From positions 868,001 to 932,000 of the forward strand of contig NZ_JACSMD010000001.1 of NCBI RefSeq assembly GCF_018618475.1: DNA of 64,000 nucleotides, in the 5' to 3' direction. This document shows, one piece after another, positions 26,633-35,296 of this stretch (the first letter of the stretch is position 1; each line of letters begins with the position of its first letter). Under the pieces are notes generated by a model that worked only from the letters and a program-made list of their open reading frames with translations, did no database searches and was not told the DNA's origin. The stretch is from Exiguobacterium sp. s122. Lineage in GTDB: Bacteria; Bacillota; Bacilli; Exiguobacteriales; Exiguobacteriaceae. The translations under genes and the position numbers were made by a program.

Positions 26633-28570
26633 ATGATTCATTTGACATTTCCAGACGGTGCCGTCAAGGAGTTTGAAGCCGGCATCACAGCAGAAGACGT
26701 CGCAGGCTCGATTAGCCCGGGGCTCCGTAAAAAAGCAATCGCCGCAAAAATTGACGGGGAATTGATCGATTATCGTCGACCAATCGAACGGGACGGTCGC
26801 ATCGAACTCGTCATGCCGGACTCAGAGGACGGCCTCGACTTGATGCGCCACTCGACGGCTCACCTGATGGCACAAGCAATCAAGCGCCTTTACGGCGAAG
26901 AAGGCTCGATTTACCTCGGGATTGGACCGACGATCGAGAACGGCTTCTATTACGACATCGAGATGGACCGTCGTATCAACGAAGAGGATCTGCCTGAAAT
27001 CGAGAAGATGATGAAACGCATCGTCGATGAGAACCTCGACATCACACGTGAGGTCGTCTCGCGTGACGAGGCGCTCGCGCGTTACCAGGAACTCGGAGAC
27101 CCGCTCAAAATCGAATTGCTCGAAGACATCCCGGCCGACCAGACGCTCACGATGTATCATCAAGGCGAATTTTTCGACTTGTGCCGTGGACCGCACGTCG
27201 CCTCGACATCGAAATTAAAAGTGTTCAAATTGATGAGCGTCGCCGGCGCTTACTGGCGTGGCGATTCAGATAATAAAATGCTCCAACGCATTTACGGGAC
27301 AGCGTGGGCGACGAAAGAACAACTTGCGGAACACTTGCGTCTCCTCGAAGAAGCGAAAGAGCGCGACCATCGGAAACTCGGAAAAGAGCTCGACCTCTTC
27401 TTCGTGTCGCAAGAAGTCGGTCAAGGCTTACCGATGTGGCTCCCGAAAGGTGCCTCGATCCGTCGTACGGTCGAACGCTATATCGTCGATAAAGAACTCG
27501 AACTCGGCTACCAGCACGTCTATACACCGGTGCTCGGTTCGGTCGACCTGTATAAGACGTCAGGTCACTGGGATCACTATCAAGACGACATGTTCCCGAA
27601 AATGGAGATGGACAACGAAGAACTCGTCCTCCGTCCGATGAACTGTCCGCACCACATGACGATTTACAAACACGAGCCACGCTCATACCGGGAACTCCCA
27701 CTCCGGATCGCCGAACTCGGTGGCATGCACCGTTACGAGATGTCGGGTGCGCTCACAGGCTTACAGCGCGTCCGCTACATGGTGCTGAATGACGGGCATA
27801 CGTTCGTCACACCGGAACAGATGAAGCAAGAGTTCAAAGATATCGTCCACTTGATTCAAGAAGTGTATGCGGACTTTGGGATTAAAGACTACCGCTTCCG
27901 TCTGTCGTATCGTGACCCGGCTGATAAAGAGAAATACTTCGATAATGATGCGATTTGGGAGACAGCCCAACGTCAATTGAAAGAGACGATGGATGAGCTC
28001 GGCCTCCCATATTTTGAGGCTGAAGGCGAAGCGGCGTTTTACGGACCGAAGCTCGACGTCCAAGTCCGGACGGCACTCGGGAAAGAAGAGACGCTTTCAA
28101 CAGTTCAACTCGACTTCTTGCTCCCAGAGCGGTTCGATTTGACGTACACAGGCCCAGACGGGAAAGACCATCGCCCAATCGTCCTTCACCGCGGTGTCGT
28201 CTCGACGATGGAACGTTTCGTCGCATACTTGATTGAAGAGTACAAAGGGGCGTTCCCGACATGGCTCGCACCGGTTCAAGTGAAATTGATTCCAGTCTCA
28301 CACGTTCACGACGACTATGTCGCGGAAGTGAAAGCGGAGCTCGTCAAGCGTGGCGTCCGTGTCGAGACGGATCTTCGTGACGAGAAGCTCGGCTATAAGA
28401 TTCGGGAAGCACAGATGAAGAAAATCCCGATGACGCTCGTGCTCGGCGATAAAGAGCGCGACGAGCGGGCCGTTAACATCCGTCGTTACGGTCAACAAGA
28501 ACAAGTGTCTGCTTCACTCGACGAATTCATTTCGTCATTGACGGCAGAAATCGCCAACCGTTCACGTTAA
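26633..28570 (+). CDS. thrS: Threonyl-tRNA synthetase ThrS
   Basis: This charges tRNA-Thr. The protein is 645 residues with the full domain set: TGS (1-60), the editing/SAD domain with [14 protein letters not shown], the class II catalytic core, and the anticodon-binding domain from about 545. The zinc ligands are visible in [20 protein letters not shown] (Cys and first His). Motif 3 lies around [13 protein letters not shown] and [21 protein letters not shown] (short form [11 protein letters not shown]). GAGGGGAA precedes the ATG. Control is by the T-box leader just upstream. Confidence 0.98.
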   Translation: MIHLTFPDGAVKEFEAGITAEDVAGSISPGLRKKAIAAKIDGELIDYRRPIERDGRIELVMPDSEDGLDLMRHSTAHLMAQAIKRLYGEEGSIYLGIGPTIENGFYYDIEMDRRINEEDLPEIEKMMKRIVDENLDITREVVSRDEALARYQELGDPLKIELLEDIPADQTLTMYHQGEFFDLCRGPHVASTSKLKVFKLMSVAGAYWRGDSDNKMLQRIYGTAWATKEQLAEHLRLLEEAKERDHRKLGKELDLFFVSQEVGQGLPMWLPKGASIRRTVERYIVDKELELGYQHVYTPVLGSVDLYKTSGHWDHYQDDMFPKMEMDNEELVLRPMNCPHHMTIYKHEPRSYRELPLRIAELGGMHRYEMSGALTGLQRVRYMVLNDGHTFVTPEQMKQEFKDIVHLIQEVYADFGIKDYRFRLSYRDPADKEKYFDNDAIWETAQRQLKETMDELGLPYFEAEGEAAFYGPKLDVQVRTALGKEETLSTVQLDFLLPERFDLTYTGPDGKDHRPIVLHRGVVSTMERFVAYLIEEYKGAFPTWLAPVQVKLIPVSHVHDDYVAEVKAELVKRGVRVETDLRDEKLGYKIREAQMKKIPMTLVLGDKERDERAVNIRRYGQQEQVSASLDEFISSLTAEIANRSR

Positions 28571-28576
28571 CTGAGG

Positions 28577-28609
28577 AGACCATCCTTCGACGAAGGGTGG
28601 TCTTCTTTT
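28577..28609 (+). terminator. Terminator of thrS
   Basis: AGACCATCCTT and AAGGGTGGTCT pair over 11 bp (one T-G) with a CGACG loop, followed by TCTTTTC. Confidence 0.85.
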
Positions 28610-28673
28610 CGGTCTAAAGACGGATGCGAAATAGGTGAGAGAACACGTAAGGTAGAAGAAAGGAGTGATCATT

Positions 28674-29549
28674 TTGAATTATATGAAACCATTCGTAGCG
28701 CTGACGATCGGCTCGGTCGTCGCGACGAGCATGATACCTAAAGTAAACGCAGAAGCCATCGTGGACGATACGATCGTCACACTCGGGGAGTCCCTCTCTT
28801 CGAATCAACAAGAATGGGTACTCGAACGTGTCGAAGCACCGGCCGGGATTGAACCGATTATCACGACGTCCGCCGATGAAGACAAATATTTAGGGGATGC
28901 CGTGCCGCAAGCCCAACGTGGGGGCGGCATGTATTCGTCGGCCCGCATCAAATTGATGGAAGAAGGCAGCGGATTAAACATTAAGACGGAGAACGTCACG
29001 TGGGTGACCGAAGACATGTATGCGAATGCACTCGTCACGGCAGGCGTGACCGACGCGGACATTTACATTACCTCACCGATTCGTGTCACAGGGACGTCTG
29101 CCCTAACAGGCATCATGAAGGCGTATGACGTCACCGCAAGTGAGACTGGCATCGAGCTGTCAGAAGAACGCAAGGCGCTCGCCCAAGAAGAGCTCGCCGT
29201 CACTTCGGAAATCGGCAAGACGGTCGGACAAGAGGATGTCGCCGGCCTCATGAACGATATTAAGGCGGCGATCGCCAACCAAAAGCCAGAGACGAATATT
29301 GAGATTCGCGACATCGTCATTCAAGTGCTCAATCAAAACAACGTCCAACTGTCGGACACCCAGTTGAACCAATTGACGGGGCTGTTCGAAAATATGCAAC
29401 AAGCGAACCTCGATTGGGCATCGATCAGTGATGGGTTAAAAGGGGCCGGACAAAACGTTCAGGCGTTCCTCGAACAAGAAGAAGTCAAAGGTTTCTTCGC
29501 CCGGTTGTTCGCCGCACTGAGCAACTTCTTCAAATCGTTGACGAACTAA
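28674..29549 (+). CDS. ypuA: Secreted DUF1002 protein (YpuA-like)
   Basis: This is an exported protein of 291 residues. TTG 28674 was chosen because AGGAG stands eight bases before it; a GTG at 28665 lies in the Shine-Dalgarno. A signal peptide covers about residues 1-27 (hydrophobic FVALTIGSVVATSMIP, cleavage near VNAEA). The mature part has the DUF1002 repeats seen in B. subtilis YpuA: DTIVTLGESLSSNQQEWVLE, YSSARIKLMEEGSGLNI, and LVTAGVTDADIYITSPIRVT (each a family-typical stretch). The C-terminus is amphipathic and helical. The molecular role is unknown; an envelope function is likely. It ends at a terminator shared with the opposite small gene. Confidence 0.85.
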   Translation: MNYMKPFVALTIGSVVATSMIPKVNAEAIVDDTIVTLGESLSSNQQEWVLERVEAPAGIEPIITTSADEDKYLGDAVPQAQRGGGMYSSARIKLMEEGSGLNIKTENVTWVTEDMYANALVTAGVTDADIYITSPIRVTGTSALTGIMKAYDVTASETGIELSEERKALAQEELAVTSEIGKTVGQEDVAGLMNDIKAAIANQKPETNIEIRDIVIQVLNQNNVQLSDTQLNQLTGLFENMQQANLDWASISDGLKGAGQNVQAFLEQEEVKGFFARLFAALSNFFKSLTN

Positions 29550-29553
29550 TCAC

Positions 29554-29579
29554 AAAAAAAGGGCGCAAGCCCTTTTTTA
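29554..29579. terminator. Bidirectional terminator
   Basis: AAAAAAGGGC and GCCCTTTTTT pair around GCAA. A-run and T-run on either side let it act on both strands, for the DUF1002 gene and the converging small gene. Confidence 0.88.
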
Positions 29580-29786
29580 ATACCATCGTTTATGGATATA
29601 GTCGCGGGCACTCGTATGGTCATCGACAATCTTAAGGGTGATGCGGTTCATTTCTTCTAACAGATCGGTCAGTACGGCTTTTAGCTTTTCATCTTCGAGT
29701 CCGTGGTGACGCATCGTTTCCGTGACAATCCGTTCGACTTGGGCATGGTAATCGTGATCGTTCCCTACATCTTTTCGCCAATTCAT
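29577..29786 (-). CDS. Small hypothetical protein (69 aa), possible sigma-B gene
   Basis: I do not recognise this protein. From the ATG six bases after GGGAGGG it has 69 residues: MNWRKDVGNDHDYHAQVE at the start and DDHTSARDYIHKRWY at the end. It is rich in charged residues and His, helical (ERIVTETMRHHGLEDEKLKAVL), and without membrane segments. The upstream region contains a good sigma-B-type promoter about 18 bases before the Shine-Dalgarno region, suggesting a general-stress protein. A longer in-frame start at 29822 would skip the Shine-Dalgarno and is less likely. Confidence 0.6.
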   Translation of the reverse strand: MNWRKDVGNDHDYHAQVERIVTETMRHHGLEDEKLKAVLTDLLEEMNRITLKIVDDHTSARDYIHKRWY

Positions 29787-29810
29787 GTCCATCCCTCCCT
29801 TTTTATTTTT

Positions 29811-29837
29811 ATTCCCTTGCAAAAGGTATTGCGAAAC
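29811..29837 (-). promoter_or_regulatory. Candidate sigma-B promoter
   Basis: On the minus strand GTTTCG (29837-29832), 15 bases, then GGGAAT (29816-29811). This fits the sigma-B consensus GTTTnn-N12-15-GGGWAW. The predicted start lies just before the Shine-Dalgarno of the 69-residue gene. Confidence 0.5.
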
Positions 29838-29896
29838 GATGGAATGACTGTTATTATCATAAAAGTGTGAGCTACCAATTATTCATGCGCGAATTC

Positions 29897-29925
29897 TTGA
29901 CATCTTTTCATGCTAGTGTTAAGAT
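29897..29925 (+). promoter_or_regulatory. Promoter of infC-rpmI-rplT
   Basis: A perfect TTGACA (29897-29902), 17 bases, then TAAGAT (29920-29925). It lies about 215 bases before infC, at the head of the L20 leader. Confidence 0.9.
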
Positions 29926-29931
29926 GACATA

Positions 29932-30082
29932 GTGATTAAAAACAACAAAGCAGAAGCGCCCGCTTCTCACCTCGTCCGAATCGGTTCGGGCAGGTCCATC
30001 ATGAACGTAACCAAAGTGCGGAGTTCGTCCGTCTCTGGTTCGAAATGATGTGTGGGCGGGAAACTGCCGACGCTTTTTTTAT
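29932..30082 (+). ncRNA. L20-type autoregulatory leader
   Basis: The leader has the position, length and terminator of the Bacillales L20 leader upstream of infC. The terminator hairpin (30050-30073: GTGT-GGGCGGG, GAAA-type loop, CTGCC-GACGC) is followed by seven T. Upstream, TCGTCCGAATCGGTTCGGGC and neighbouring segments can form the competing helices. In B. subtilis, excess L20 binds this leader and ends transcription. Helix details were not computed. Confidence 0.8.
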
Positions 30083-30139
30083 TGCCATGTTGTCTGAACA
30101 ATCTAAAACTCGTGCATCCGCACGATGGAGGTGCTAACC

Positions 30140-30655
30140 ATTAGCAAAGAGCTCTTTATCAACGAAAACATTCGTGCCCGTGAAGTTCGCTTAATTGGAG
30201 CGGACGGTGCACAACTCGGTGTGCAATCGCGCAATGAGGCATTGCGTTTAGCAGAAGAGGCTGAACTTGACCTTGTCTTGGTCGCCGACAAAGCGAACCC
30301 ACCGGTCGCCAAAATCATGGACTACGGGAAATACCGTTTCGAACTTCAGAAGAAGGAAAAAGAAGCGCGTAAAAACCAAAAAGTCATCCAGATGAAAGAA
30401 GTGCGTCTTAGCCCAACGATCGAGGAAAACGATTTCCAGACGAAGTTGCGTAACGCGCGTAAGTTCCTCGAGAACGGAAATAAAGTGAAGGCATCAATTC
30501 GTTTCCGCGGACGTGCCATCACCCACTCTGAAATCGGGAAACGCGTCATGGAGAAATTGGCGGCGGAATGTGCCGATTTGGCAACTGTTGAGCAAAAGCC
30601 GAAGATGGAAGGACGCAGCATGTTCTTAGTGCTGGCTCCGAAGAAAGAAGATTAA
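30140..30655 (+). CDS. infC: Translation initiation factor IF-3, ATT start
   Basis: IF-3 binds the 30S subunit and checks start codons. The start is the non-canonical ATT at 30140, six bases after GGAGGTG, as is usual for infC, where the rare start allows IF-3 to limit its own synthesis. An upstream in-frame ATG (30125) overlaps the Shine-Dalgarno. The 171 residues match B. subtilis (173): an N-terminal domain with [20 protein letters not shown], a lysine-rich linker ([15 protein letters not shown]), and a C-terminal domain with [15 protein letters not shown] and the ending [11 protein letters not shown]. Confidence 0.97.
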   Translation: MSKELFINENIRAREVRLIGADGAQLGVQSRNEALRLAEEAELDLVLVADKANPPVAKIMDYGKYRFELQKKEKEARKNQKVIQMKEVRLSPTIEENDFQTKLRNARKFLENGNKVKASIRFRGRAITHSEIGKRVMEKLAAECADLATVEQKPKMEGRSMFLVLAPKKED

Positions 30656-30685
30656 TCATCGAGTCATAGTGGGGAGGAAATACTC

Positions 30686-30880
30686 ATGCCGAAAATGAAA
30701 TCGCACCGTGGTGCTTCAAAACGTTTCAAACGTACTGCATCAGGTAAACTCAAGCGTTCACACGCTTACACAAGTCACTTGTTTGGTAACAAATCGACAA
30801 AAGCGAAACGTAAGCTCCGTAAAGGCGCTATCGTATCAGCTGGAGACTTCAAACGCATTCGCAACATGATCGCGAAGTAA
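30686..30880 (+). CDS. rpmI: Ribosomal protein L35
   Basis: This is a small basic 50S protein of 64 residues. [20 protein letters not shown] at the start and [17 protein letters not shown] in the middle are the L35 signature. GGGGAGGA precedes the ATG. It sits between infC and rplT in the standard operon, under the L20 leader. Confidence 0.99.
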   Translation: MPKMKSHRGASKRFKRTASGKLKRSHAYTSHLFGNKSTKAKRKLRKGAIVSAGDFKRIRNMIAK

Positions 30881-30908
30881 TACAGAAGGAATTTAGGAGG
30901 GAAACTAT

Positions 30909-31268
30909 ATGCCACGCGTAAAAGGCGGTTATACGACTCGTCAACGTCGTAAAAAGCAAATCAAATTGGCCAAAGGTTATTATGGCGCAAAACATATTCT
31001 ATTTAAAGTAGCAAAACAACAGGTCATGAAGTCACTCATGTACGCTTACCGTGACCGTCGTCAAAAGAAACGTGATTTCCGTCGTCTTTGGATCACACGT
31101 ATCAATGCGGCAGCACGCACAAACGGTCTCTCATACAGCCGTATGATGCACGGCCTCAAGCTTGCAGGGATCGACATCAACCGTAAGATGCTTGCTGAGC
31201 TTGCTGTGACAGATGCACAAGCATTCGCGTCACTCGCTGACACAGCTAAATCAAAATTGAACGCTTAA
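30909..31268 (+). CDS. rplT: Ribosomal protein L20
   Basis: This 50S assembly protein of 119 residues binds 23S rRNA early. It also represses its own operon through the leader upstream of infC. The N-terminus [16 protein letters not shown], the stretch [19 protein letters not shown] and the C-terminal [20 protein letters not shown] are typical. AGGAGGGA precedes the ATG. It is the last gene of the operon, before a strong terminator. Confidence 0.99.
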   Translation: MPRVKGGYTTRQRRKKQIKLAKGYYGAKHILFKVAKQQVMKSLMYAYRDRRQKKRDFRRLWITRINAAARTNGLSYSRMMHGLKLAGIDINRKMLAELAVTDAQAFASLADTAKSKLNA

Positions 31269-31276
31269 GTTCAAAC

Positions 31277-31313
31277 GAAAGCGCCGAGACCTTATCTCGG
31301 CGCTTTCTTTTTT
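31277..31313 (+). terminator. Terminator of infC-rpmI-rplT
   Basis: GAAAGCGCCGAGA and TCTCGGCGCTTTC make a 13-bp perfect stem with a five-base loop, followed by six T. Confidence 0.93.
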
Positions 31314-31352
31314 CTCATGAATTTCTTAAGATGAAGAGAAGGAGGAGAACAC

Positions 31353-31607
31353 ATGGATCAATCGGTTTTAGCCATCGTCGCCTTGGCACTCATCGTCTTG
31401 AACGTCTTCACTTATATTCAAGCGAAACAATATACACACGGCAATGGTGATTTCAATGTGTTGTATGCTTACGCAGGCGGAGCGATTGGTGCGCTCTTTG
31501 GGCTTCATTTGACTCGCAAAAAGACCGTTCATGCCCCAAAAAGCATCCAATTACAAGTATTGATTTTAGCGGTGGGCTGGTCTTTAATGATTTTAGTACT
31601 GCTTTGA
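31353..31607 (+). CDS. ysdA: DUF1294 membrane protein (YsdA-like)
   Basis: This is an 84-residue protein with three hydrophobic helices (about 4-22, 37-53, 65-84). The middle ends GALFGLHLTRKKTVH, resembling the DUF1294 pattern of a small glycine-rich helix followed by basic residues. AAGGAGGAG precedes the ATG. It directly follows rplT, the place of ysdA in B. subtilis, and heads a group with dUTPase and ysdC. The function is unknown. Confidence 0.8.
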   Translation: MDQSVLAIVALALIVLNVFTYIQAKQYTHGNGDFNVLYAYAGGAIGALFGLHLTRKKTVHAPKSIQLQVLILAVGWSLMILVLL

Positions 31608-31630
31608 ATGGAGAATAGGAGGAGCAACCG

Positions 31631-32113
31631 GTGAACTGGACAACATTATTTGATCAGCAACGTCGATTGGACGAACGGATCAAAGAAGAACATCAATTAT
31701 CCGGGAACCAATTTGATGAGCGGTTACTCGCTTTGCTCGTCGAACTTGGGGAACTCGCCAATGAGACCCGTAGTTTTAAATTTTGGTCGACGAAAGGCCC
31801 GTCGCCTCAAGACGTGATCTTAGAGGAGTATGTCGACGGCATTCACTTTTTATTGTCGCTCGGTCTCGCCCTCGGTTACGAACGGGAGTCGTTCCCGGCC
31901 GGTAGCTCGTATCTTGATGCGACTGATGCTTTTTTAGACGTATTCCGGAAAGTGACGAACTTTGGTTTGTCGAAAACGGAAGCGATGTACGAGACGCTGA
32001 TGGCGGCATATCTCGAACTCGGATATACGTTAGGTTTCAATGAAGAATTGATTATGCTGGCGTATGTCTCAAAAAACAAACAAAACCATGAGCGACAAGA
32101 TCAAGGCTATTAA
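31631..32113 (+). CDS. Dimeric dUTPase (all-alpha NTP pyrophosphatase family)
   Basis: This probably hydrolyses dUTP to dUMP and pyrophosphate, keeping uracil out of DNA. The protein is 160 residues from GTG 31631, six bases after AGGAGGAG. The metal-binding motif ELGELANETRSFKFW (ExxE) near residue 37 and EEYVDGIHFLLSLG (ExxxD) near residue 66 are those of the dUTPase_2 / MazG-like superfamily. It is unrelated to the trimeric beta-fold dUTPases. It sits between ysdA and ysdC, 17 bases from one and 23 from the other. Confidence 0.88.
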   Translation: MNWTTLFDQQRRLDERIKEEHQLSGNQFDERLLALLVELGELANETRSFKFWSTKGPSPQDVILEEYVDGIHFLLSLGLALGYERESFPAGSSYLDATDAFLDVFRKVTNFGLSKTEAMYETLMAAYLELGYTLGFNEELIMLAYVSKNKQNHERQDQGY

Positions 32114-32136
32114 TCGGATAAGGGAGCGATCTAGAG

Positions 32137-33216
32137 ATGAATGAATCCTTACATATGTTGAAACGATTGACTGATGCGACAGGCGTACCAGGTAACGAAG
32201 GAGAAGTGCGGGCAATCATGCGCGAATACCTCGAACCGCACGTCGAATCGTTCGAACAAGATGGTCTCGGTAGCTTATTCGGTCGTATGACCGGCGACGC
32301 GGATGGCCCTCGTGTCATGATCGCCGGACATATGGACGAAGTCGGCTTTATGGTCACGCGGATTGAAGAAGGCGGATTCCTTCGCTTCCAAGCGCTCGGC
32401 GGTTGGTGGAACCAAGTATTGCTCGCTCAGCGGATGGATGTCGTGACACGCGCAGGCGAAAAGATTCCTGGCGTGATTGGGGCGAAACCCCCACACGTGT
32501 TGCCACTTGAAGCTCGGAAGAAACCGGTCGAGATTAAAGACATGTTCTTAGATATCGGTGCCACGTCGAAAGAACAAGTCGCAGAATGGGGCATCCGTCC
32601 GGGTGATACGGTCGTTCCGCATTGCGAGTTCACGGTCATGAAAAATGAAGATTTCTTAATGGCGAAAGCGTGGGATAACCGAATTGGCTGTGCCATCGCG
32701 ATTGAGGCGGCGAAACGATTGAAAGAAGACAAAGCCCCGGGTGTCGTTTACACCGGTGCGACCGTCCAAGAAGAAGTCGGGTTGCGTGGTGCTGTCACGG
32801 CCGCCAACTTGCTCAAGCCGGACGTCGCCATCGCCGTTGACACAGGGGTTCCTGGCGATACACCAGGGATGACCCCTGCCGAAGGTCAATCGAAGCTCGG
32901 AGAAGGGGTTCAAGTCATCTTCTTTGATGCGACGACAATCACAAACCCGCGTCTCATCGATTTAATCGTAGAGGTTGCGAAAGAAAACGAGATCAAGTAT
33001 CAACTCGACTTGACGCCGGGCGGCGGAACAGACGCGGGTCGTTTCCACTTATCTGGAATCGGGATGCCTGCGGTCGCGCTCACCGTACCGGTTCGTTACT
33101 TGCATACGAACGTCTCGATTATCCATAAAGCGGACTATGAGGCAGCCGTCGAGCTCGTCGTCGCGCTCACAAAACGGTTGGACCATGAGACGGTCCAATG
33201 GCTGAAAGAGGGATAA
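32137..33216 (+). CDS. ysdC: M42 family metallopeptidase (YsdC)
   Basis: This is a cobalt/zinc aminopeptidase of the M42 (glutamyl aminopeptidase / former endoglucanase M) family, 359 residues, cytoplasmic. The metal ligands are visible: His-Asp in IAGHMDEVGFMV, Glu-Glu in VQEEVGLRGA, Asp in AVDTGVPGD, and the late His in RYLHTNVSII. GGGTDAGRFH is another family motif. AAGGGAG precedes the ATG. B. subtilis has ysdC at the same place. Substrate range is not readable from sequence. Confidence 0.93.
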   Translation: MNESLHMLKRLTDATGVPGNEGEVRAIMREYLEPHVESFEQDGLGSLFGRMTGDADGPRVMIAGHMDEVGFMVTRIEEGGFLRFQALGGWWNQVLLAQRMDVVTRAGEKIPGVIGAKPPHVLPLEARKKPVEIKDMFLDIGATSKEQVAEWGIRPGDTVVPHCEFTVMKNEDFLMAKAWDNRIGCAIAIEAAKRLKEDKAPGVVYTGATVQEEVGLRGAVTAANLLKPDVAIAVDTGVPGDTPGMTPAEGQSKLGEGVQVIFFDATTITNPRLIDLIVEVAKENEIKYQLDLTPGGGTDAGRFHLSGIGMPAVALTVPVRYLHTNVSIIHKADYEAAVELVVALTKRLDHETVQWLKEG

Positions 33217-33217
33217 T

Positions 33218-33964
33218 ATGACGAAAATCACGTCAACGAAAAGTGAGACGATTAAACGCTTGAAGCGCTTGATGACGAAAAAGGGTAGACAAGAATCCGG
33301 ACAATTCCTTGTCGAAGGAGAACACTTGGTCGATGAGGCGATTCGTGCAGGCCGGCTCGTCCAACTCATTGTCGGCGAGTCGTACACACCGAAGAGTTCA
33401 TGGCGTCTTGACCAGATGCCCGTTCTCGAGCTCGCCGATCACGTGGCGGACATCTTGTCCGAGACCGAGAAGACACAAGGTGTGTTCGCGGTCGTCAACA
33501 TGTCGCCCGTCGAGCGGAAGATGAAGCACGTGCTCGTCCTCGACCGGATTCAAGATCCGGGTAACCTCGGGACGATGATTCGAACGGCCGATGCCGCCGG
33601 ATTTGACACGGTATTACTCGGAAAAGGGACAGTCGATCCGTATAACGCCAAGGCAGTCCGGGCGACGCAAGGCTCATTGTTCCACGTGAACGTGCGAACG
33701 GTCGATTTACTCGAGACGTTACCGGAACTGAAGAGTGAAGGGTTCCACATTTACGGGACGGCGCTCGCGAAAGCTAAGTCGTACGATCAGGTCGACTTCG
33801 GTGACAATGTCGCGCTCGTCATAGGGAACGAGGCCCAAGGGGTCCATGCGGACGTGCTCGCTTTATGTGACACTCGGGTCCATATTCCGATGCTCGGAGA
33901 CGCCGAGTCGTTGAACGCGGCGGTTGCAGCAGGAATTCTCATGTACCGGATCGCATTACGTTAA
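33218..33964 (+). CDS. ysgA: SpoU-family RNA 2'-O-methyltransferase (YsgA/TrmH-like)
   Basis: This AdoMet-dependent RNA ribose methylase has 248 residues. A substrate-binding N-terminus (KRLKRLMTKKGRQESGQFLV then EGEHLVDEA) precedes the knotted SpoU domain: motif 1 DRIQDPGNLGTMIRTADAAG, motif 2 ALVIGNEAQGV and motif 3 IPMLGDAESLNAAVAAGI. It starts one base after the ysdC stop, so the two are co-transcribed. As in Bacillus it stands just before pheST. The target nucleotide is probably in 23S rRNA but is not determined by sequence alone. Confidence 0.92.
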   Translation: MTKITSTKSETIKRLKRLMTKKGRQESGQFLVEGEHLVDEAIRAGRLVQLIVGESYTPKSSWRLDQMPVLELADHVADILSETEKTQGVFAVVNMSPVERKMKHVLVLDRIQDPGNLGTMIRTADAAGFDTVLLGKGTVDPYNAKAVRATQGSLFHVNVRTVDLLETLPELKSEGFHIYGTALAKAKSYDQVDFGDNVALVIGNEAQGVHADVLALCDTRVHIPMLGDAESLNAAVAAGILMYRIALR

Positions 33965-33966
33965 TC

Positions 33967-33995
33967 TTGTCAGCTTTTCTGTTTCATGATAGGTT
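33967..33995 (+). promoter_or_regulatory. Candidate promoter of the pheST T-box leader
   Basis: TTGTCA (33967-33972), 17 bases, then TAGGTT (33990-33995). The -10 is weak but the spacing is optimal. Confidence 0.5.
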
Positions 33996-34001
33996 ATGTA
34001 T

Positions 34002-34243
34002 ATTGAACGATATACGATAGACGTTGAAAGAGCATAGTACGCGAACTACCGAACGAGTACAGGGAGCATCGGCCGTGATTGGAAGCCGACGCCTCGGACG
34101 GCGCCGAATTCACTCTGGAGTCGTGTTGGAGACAACACCGGGTTGGCATCTCGATACCGATGCTCTCAAGTGGGCCTTCGGGCCAAGTAGGGTGGTACCG
34201 CGATGATTCGTCCCTTCAGTCAATGACTGAAGGGACTTTTTTT
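34002..34243 (+). ncRNA. T-box leader of pheST
   Basis: AGGGTGGTACCGCG (34189-34202) is the T-box sequence. The specifier is clear: GAA-TTC-A, with the phenylalanine codon TTC at 34109-34111. The terminator GTCCCTTCAGTCA / TGACTGAAGGGAC (34210-34236) ends in seven T. Uncharged tRNA-Phe should allow read-through into pheS. Confidence 0.95.
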
Positions 34244-34261
34244 GTAGAGGAGGAATTATTG

Positions 34262-35284
34262 ATGAAAGAACAGTTACAAGCGTTACAACAGGAAGCTCTT
34301 CAAGAAATTGAGGTCGCCTCGACGCAAAAGGCGTTAAACGAAGTCCGCATTAAGTATTTAGGCAAGAAAGGACCAATGACCGAGGTGTTACGCGGGATGG
34401 GCAAACTTTCGCCGGAAGAACGCCCGGTCGTCGGAGATCTTGCGAACACGGTGCGCGCCACGATTCAAGAAGCGCTTGAGACACGCATCGAATCGGTGAA
34501 GGCGGCAGAGCTTGAAGCGAAACTAGCGGCCGAGACGATTGACGTCACGTTACCAGGACGAACGTCGCTCCCGGGACATACGCATCTGCTCCAACAAATC
34601 GTCGATGAGATGGAAGACTTGTTCGTCGGACTCGGCTACACGATTGCCGAAGGACCAGAAGTCGAGACGGACTTGTATAACTTCGAGATGCTCAACCTTC
34701 CAAAAGACCATCCGGCCCGTGACATGCAAGACTCGTTCTACATCACGGACGAGACGTTACTCCGGACACACACGTCTCCGGTACAGGCGCGGACGATGTT
34801 ACTCGCAAACGGCGAGCCGATTCGAATTATCTGCCCGGGGAAAGTGTATCGTCGAGATGAAGACGATGCGACGCATTCGCATCAATTCTTGCAAATCGAA
34901 GGACTCGTCGTCGATGAACACATTTCGATGGCCGATTTGAAAGGGACGCTCGAGGCGTTCGTCAAGCAACTGTTCGGTGAGATGCGCGAGATTCGTCTCC
35001 GTCCAAGTTTCTTCCCGTTCACGGAACCATCGGTTGAAGTCGATATTTCTTGTTTCAAGTGTGGCGGCACAGGCTGTAACGTTTGTAAAGGAACTGGTTG
35101 GATTGAAATTTTGGGTGCCGGGATGGTACATCCGCGTGTGCTTGAGATGGCGGGATACGATTCATCAAAAATGTCCGGTTTCGCCTTCGGAATCGGTGTC
35201 GAGCGGATGGCGATGCTCAAACACGGTGTCGACGACATTCGTCACTTCTATACAAACGACTTACGCTTCATCGAGCAATTCTAA
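34262..35284 (+). CDS. pheS: Phenylalanyl-tRNA synthetase alpha subunit PheS
   Basis: This is the catalytic subunit of the alpha2-beta2 enzyme that charges tRNA-Phe. The protein is 340 residues from the ATG after AGGAGGA. The N-terminal coiled coil (1-85) binds tRNA. The class II core has [16 protein letters not shown] near 100, [11 protein letters not shown], the motif 2 arginine in [19 protein letters not shown], and motif 3 [32 protein letters not shown] stretch with four cysteines is as in Bacillus PheS. pheT follows by 12 bases. Confidence 0.97.
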   Translation: MKEQLQALQQEALQEIEVASTQKALNEVRIKYLGKKGPMTEVLRGMGKLSPEERPVVGDLANTVRATIQEALETRIESVKAAELEAKLAAETIDVTLPGRTSLPGHTHLLQQIVDEMEDLFVGLGYTIAEGPEVETDLYNFEMLNLPKDHPARDMQDSFYITDETLLRTHTSPVQARTMLLANGEPIRIICPGKVYRRDEDDATHSHQFLQIEGLVVDEHISMADLKGTLEAFVKQLFGEMREIRLRPSFFPFTEPSVEVDISCFKCGGTGCNVCKGTGWIEILGAGMVHPRVLEMAGYDSSKMSGFAFGIGVERMAMLKHGVDDIRHFYTNDLRFIEQF

Positions 35285-35296
35285 GGGGGACCACAC

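Noticed and set aside
27225-27701. Open frame antisense to thrS
   Set aside because: Arg/Ser-rich translation with no motif, inside a certain gene.
34079-34261. In-frame upstream extension of pheS
   Set aside because: The sequence is the T-box leader, with a terminator between this frame and the true pheS Shine-Dalgarno.
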